Assembly (NCBI GenBank): GCA_022605955.1
Contig: JAKCOZ010000336.1
Span: 62,001-126,000, forward strand
Source: Rallus limicola
Lineage: Eukaryota > Chordata > Aves > Gruiformes > Rallidae
Reading direction: 5' to 3'
DNA length: 64,000 bases
A program made the position numbers and the translations under genes. The notes below the pieces were generated by a model. The model searched no databases and was not told the DNA's origin. It saw only the letters and a program-made list of their open reading frames with translations. Shown piece after piece: positions 61,489 through 64,000 of this stretch (position 1 is the stretch's first letter; each line of letters opens with the position of its first letter).

Positions 61489-64000
61489 TGAACTGCAGTC
61501 TGCTAGGGCCGAGAAAAGCACCGTAGGAGGTTCCAGGCATGTTCCCTCTTTCCAGGCAAAGGAAAAGGCTGAGAGCCAAAGTGACAGGGTCTGCTTGTGT
61601 GTCCTGTTAGGAGGTTTCAGACAAGCTATGCCTTTCAGTCCTAGCTTCTTTACTTTGGGAGTTATTGCTGGACGTTTAGCATGTTTTGAACTGCAGTCTG
61701 CTAGGGCCGAGAAAAGCACTGTAGGAGGTAGCAGGTATGTTCCCTCTTTCCAGGCAAAGGAAAAGGCTGAGAGCCAAAGTGACAGGGTCTGCTTGTGTGT
61801 CCTGTTAGGAGGTTTCAGACAAGCTATGCCTTTCAGTCCTAGCTTCTTTACTTTGGGAGTTATTGCTGGACGTTTAGCATGTTTTGAACTGCAGTCTGCT
61901 AGGGCCGAGAAAAGCACCGTAGGAGGTTCCAGGCATGTTCCCTCTTTCCAGGCAAAGGAAAAGGCTGAGAGCCAAAGTGACAGGGTCTGCTTGTGTGTCC
62001 TGTTAGGAGGTTTCAGACAAGCTATGCCTTTCAGTCCTAGCTTCTTTACTTTGGGAGTTATTGCTGGACGTTTAGCATGTTTTGAACTGCAGTCTGCTAG
62101 GGCCGAGAAAAGCACCCTAGGAGCTTCCAGGCATGTTCCCTCTTTCCAGGCAAAGGAAAAGGCTGAGAGCCAAAGTGACAGGGTCTGCTTGTGTGTCCTG
62201 TTAGGAGGTTTCAGACAAGCTATGCCTTTCAATCCTAGCTTCTTTACTTTGGGAGTTATTGCTGGACGTTTAGCATGTTTTGAACTGCAGTCTGCTAGGG
62301 CCGAGAAAAGCACCGTAGGAGGTTCCAGGCATGTTCCCTCTTTCCAGGCAAAGGAAAAGGCTGAGAGCCAAAGTGACAGGGTCTGATTGTGTGTCCTGTT
62401 AGGAGGTTTCAGACAAGCTATGCCTTTCAGTCCTAGCTTCTTTACTTTGGGAGTTATTGCTGGACGTTTAGCATGTTTTGAACTGCAGTCTGCTAGGGCC
62501 GAGAAAAGCACCGTAGGAGGTTCCAGGCATGTTCCCTCTTTCCAGGCAAAGGAAAAGGCTGAGAGCCAAAGTGACAGGGTCTGCTTGTGTGTCCTGTTAG
62601 GAGGTTTCAGACAAGCTATGCCTTTCAGTCCTAGCTTCTTTACTTTGGGAGTTATTGCTGGACGTTTAGCATGTTTTGAACTGCAGTCTGCTAGGGCCGA
62701 GAAAAGCACCGTAGGAGGTTCCAGGCATGTTCCCTCTTTCCAGGCAAAGGAAAAGGCTGAGAGCCAAAGTGACAGGGTCTGCTTGTGTGTCCTGTTAGGA
62801 GGTTTCAGACAAGCTATGCCTTTCAGTCCTAGCTTCTTTACTTTGGGAGTTATTGCTGGACGTTTAGCATGTTTTGAACTGCAGTCTGCTAGGGCCGAGA
62901 AAAGCACCGTAGGAGGTAGCAGGCATGTTCCCTCTTTCCAGGCAAAGGAAAAGGCTGAGAGCCAAAGTGACAGGGTCTGCTTGAGTGTCCTGTTAGGAGG
63001 TTTCAGACAAGCTATGCCTTTCATGCCTAGCTTCTTTACTTTGGGAGTTATTGCTGGACGTTTAGCATGTTTTGAACTGCAGTCTGCTAAGGCCGAGAAA
63101 AGCACCGTAGGAGGTTCCAGGCATGTTCCCTCTTTCCAGGCAAAGGAAAAGGCTGAGAGCCAAAGTGACAGGGTCTGCTTGTGTGTCCTGTTAGGAGGTT
63201 TCAGACAAGCTATGCCTTTCAGTCCTAGCTTCTTTACTTTGGGAGTTATTGCTGGACGTTTAGCATGTTTTGAACTGCAGTCTGCTAGGGCCGAGAAAAG
63301 CACCGTAGGAGGTTCCAGGCATGTTCCCTCTTTCCAGGCAAAGGAAAAGGCTGAGAGCCAAAGTGACAGGGTCTGCTTGTGTGTCCTGTTAGGAGGTTTC
63401 AGACAAGCTATGCCTTTCAGTCCTAGCTTCTTTACTTTGGGAGTTATTGCTGGACGTTTAGCATGTTTTGAACTGCAGTCTGCTAGGGCCGAGAAAAGCA
63501 CCGTAGGAGGTTCCAGGCATGTTCCCTCTTTCCAGGCAAAGGAAAAGGCTGAGAGCCAAAGTGACAGGGTCTGCTTGTGTGTCCTGTTAGGAGGTTTCAG
63601 ACAAGCTATGCCTTTCAGTCCTAGCTTCTTTACTTTGGGAGTTATTGCTGGACGTTTAGCATGTTTTGAACTGCAGTCTGCTAGGGCCGAGAAAAGCACT
63701 GTAGGAGGTAGCAGGTATGTTCCCTCTTTCCAGGCAAAGGAAAAGGCTGAGAGCCAAAGTGACAGGGTCTGCTTGTGTGTCCTGTTAGGAGGTTTCAGAC
63801 AAGCTATGCCTTTCATGCCTAGCTTCTTTACTTTGGGAGTTATTGCTGGACGTTTAGCATGTTTTGAACTGCAGTCTGCTAGGGCCGAGAAAAGCACCGT
63901 AGGAGGTTCCAGGCATGTTCCTTCTTTCCAGGCAAAGGAAAAGGCTGAGAGCCAAAGTGACAGGGTCTGCTTGTGTGTCCTGTTAGGAGGTTTCAGACAA

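Larger units (their letters stand above)
32495..64000 (-). repeat. 198-bp satellite array, reverse arm (about 159 units, runs off the window)
   Basis: This is the same satellite as the forward arm but reverse-complemented. The CCTGTTAGG landmark at 32495 recurs in exact 198-bp register up to 52295 (100 periods), then shifts by small indels, ending 2 bp out of register near 63979. Tags seen only or mainly in this arm are GAACAGCAG instead of GAACTGCAG (first at 35154), GCATTGTAGG (39936, 41520, 46668), GTTGGTGGTAGC (42711, 42909) and GTGACGGGG (51.48, 55.25, 59.40 kb). The array reaches the last base, so its true end is outside the window. Confidence 0.99.

Noticed and set aside
1..64000. CENP-B box in each unit (TTGCCTGGAAAGAGGGA)
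   Set aside because: From memory of the human motif it agrees at 12 of 17 positions but only 6 of 9 core positions, and lacks both core CpGs. That is too weak to claim centromere binding.
1..64000. Transposon or retroelement as the source
   Set aside because: No terminal repeats, target-site duplications, reverse transcriptase or transposase motifs, and no poly(A) tract are visible within or between units.
1..64000. tRNA, rRNA or small RNA gene within the unit
   Set aside because: No cloverleaf, no recognisable A and B box pair, and no rRNA core sequence was seen by eye in the unit on either strand.

Overview
The whole 64 kb window is one satellite DNA block. A unit of exactly 198 bp, about 49% GC, repeats from the first base to the last. 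I see no unique sequence, no credible gene, no RNA gene, no transposon and no CRISPR array. Nothing here looks bacterial. Hundreds of near-identical ~200-bp units with layered higher-order duplications and an internal orientation switch suggest eukaryotic heterochromatin (centromeric, pericentromeric, subtelomeric or sex-chromosome). That is inference; I do not recognise the satellite family and cannot name the species.

Layout: (1) 1-32494, about 164 units in one orientation (called forward), with no net length change anywhere: the GCCTGG landmark at base 3 is still exactly in 198-bp register at 32475. (2) 32421-32503, an orientation switch without foreign sequence, joined at a 4-bp CCTG microhomology; the symmetry centre is near 32462 with a 65-bp unpaired spacer. 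(3) 32495-64000, about 159 units in the opposite orientation. The first 100 of these are also in perfect register; five small indels then appear between 52.4 and 61.5 kb.

Units fall into two main haplotypes in one stretch (CCTGGAACC versus CCTGCTACC) combined with a CA/AC/AT dimorphism 90 bp further on. Rarer private substitutions act as tags. Tracking them shows nested duplications of whole numbers of units: adjacent 5-unit (990 bp) blocks, a 31-unit displaced copy, a 16-18-unit displaced copy with single-unit losses, a 34-unit displaced copy containing an 8-unit tandem duplication, and a 3-unit motif repeated at 19- and 21-unit spacing. The two arms carry different sets of tags, so they are not mirror images of each other.

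Because 198 is divisible by 3 and the unit has a stop-free frame on each strand, conceptual translation gives gigantic open frames (one about 32 kb) on both strands. I treat these as a by-product of the unit length and of recent homogenisation, not as genes, and say below what would overturn that. There are no genes that could work together here; the interest lies in array architecture and in the inversion point.
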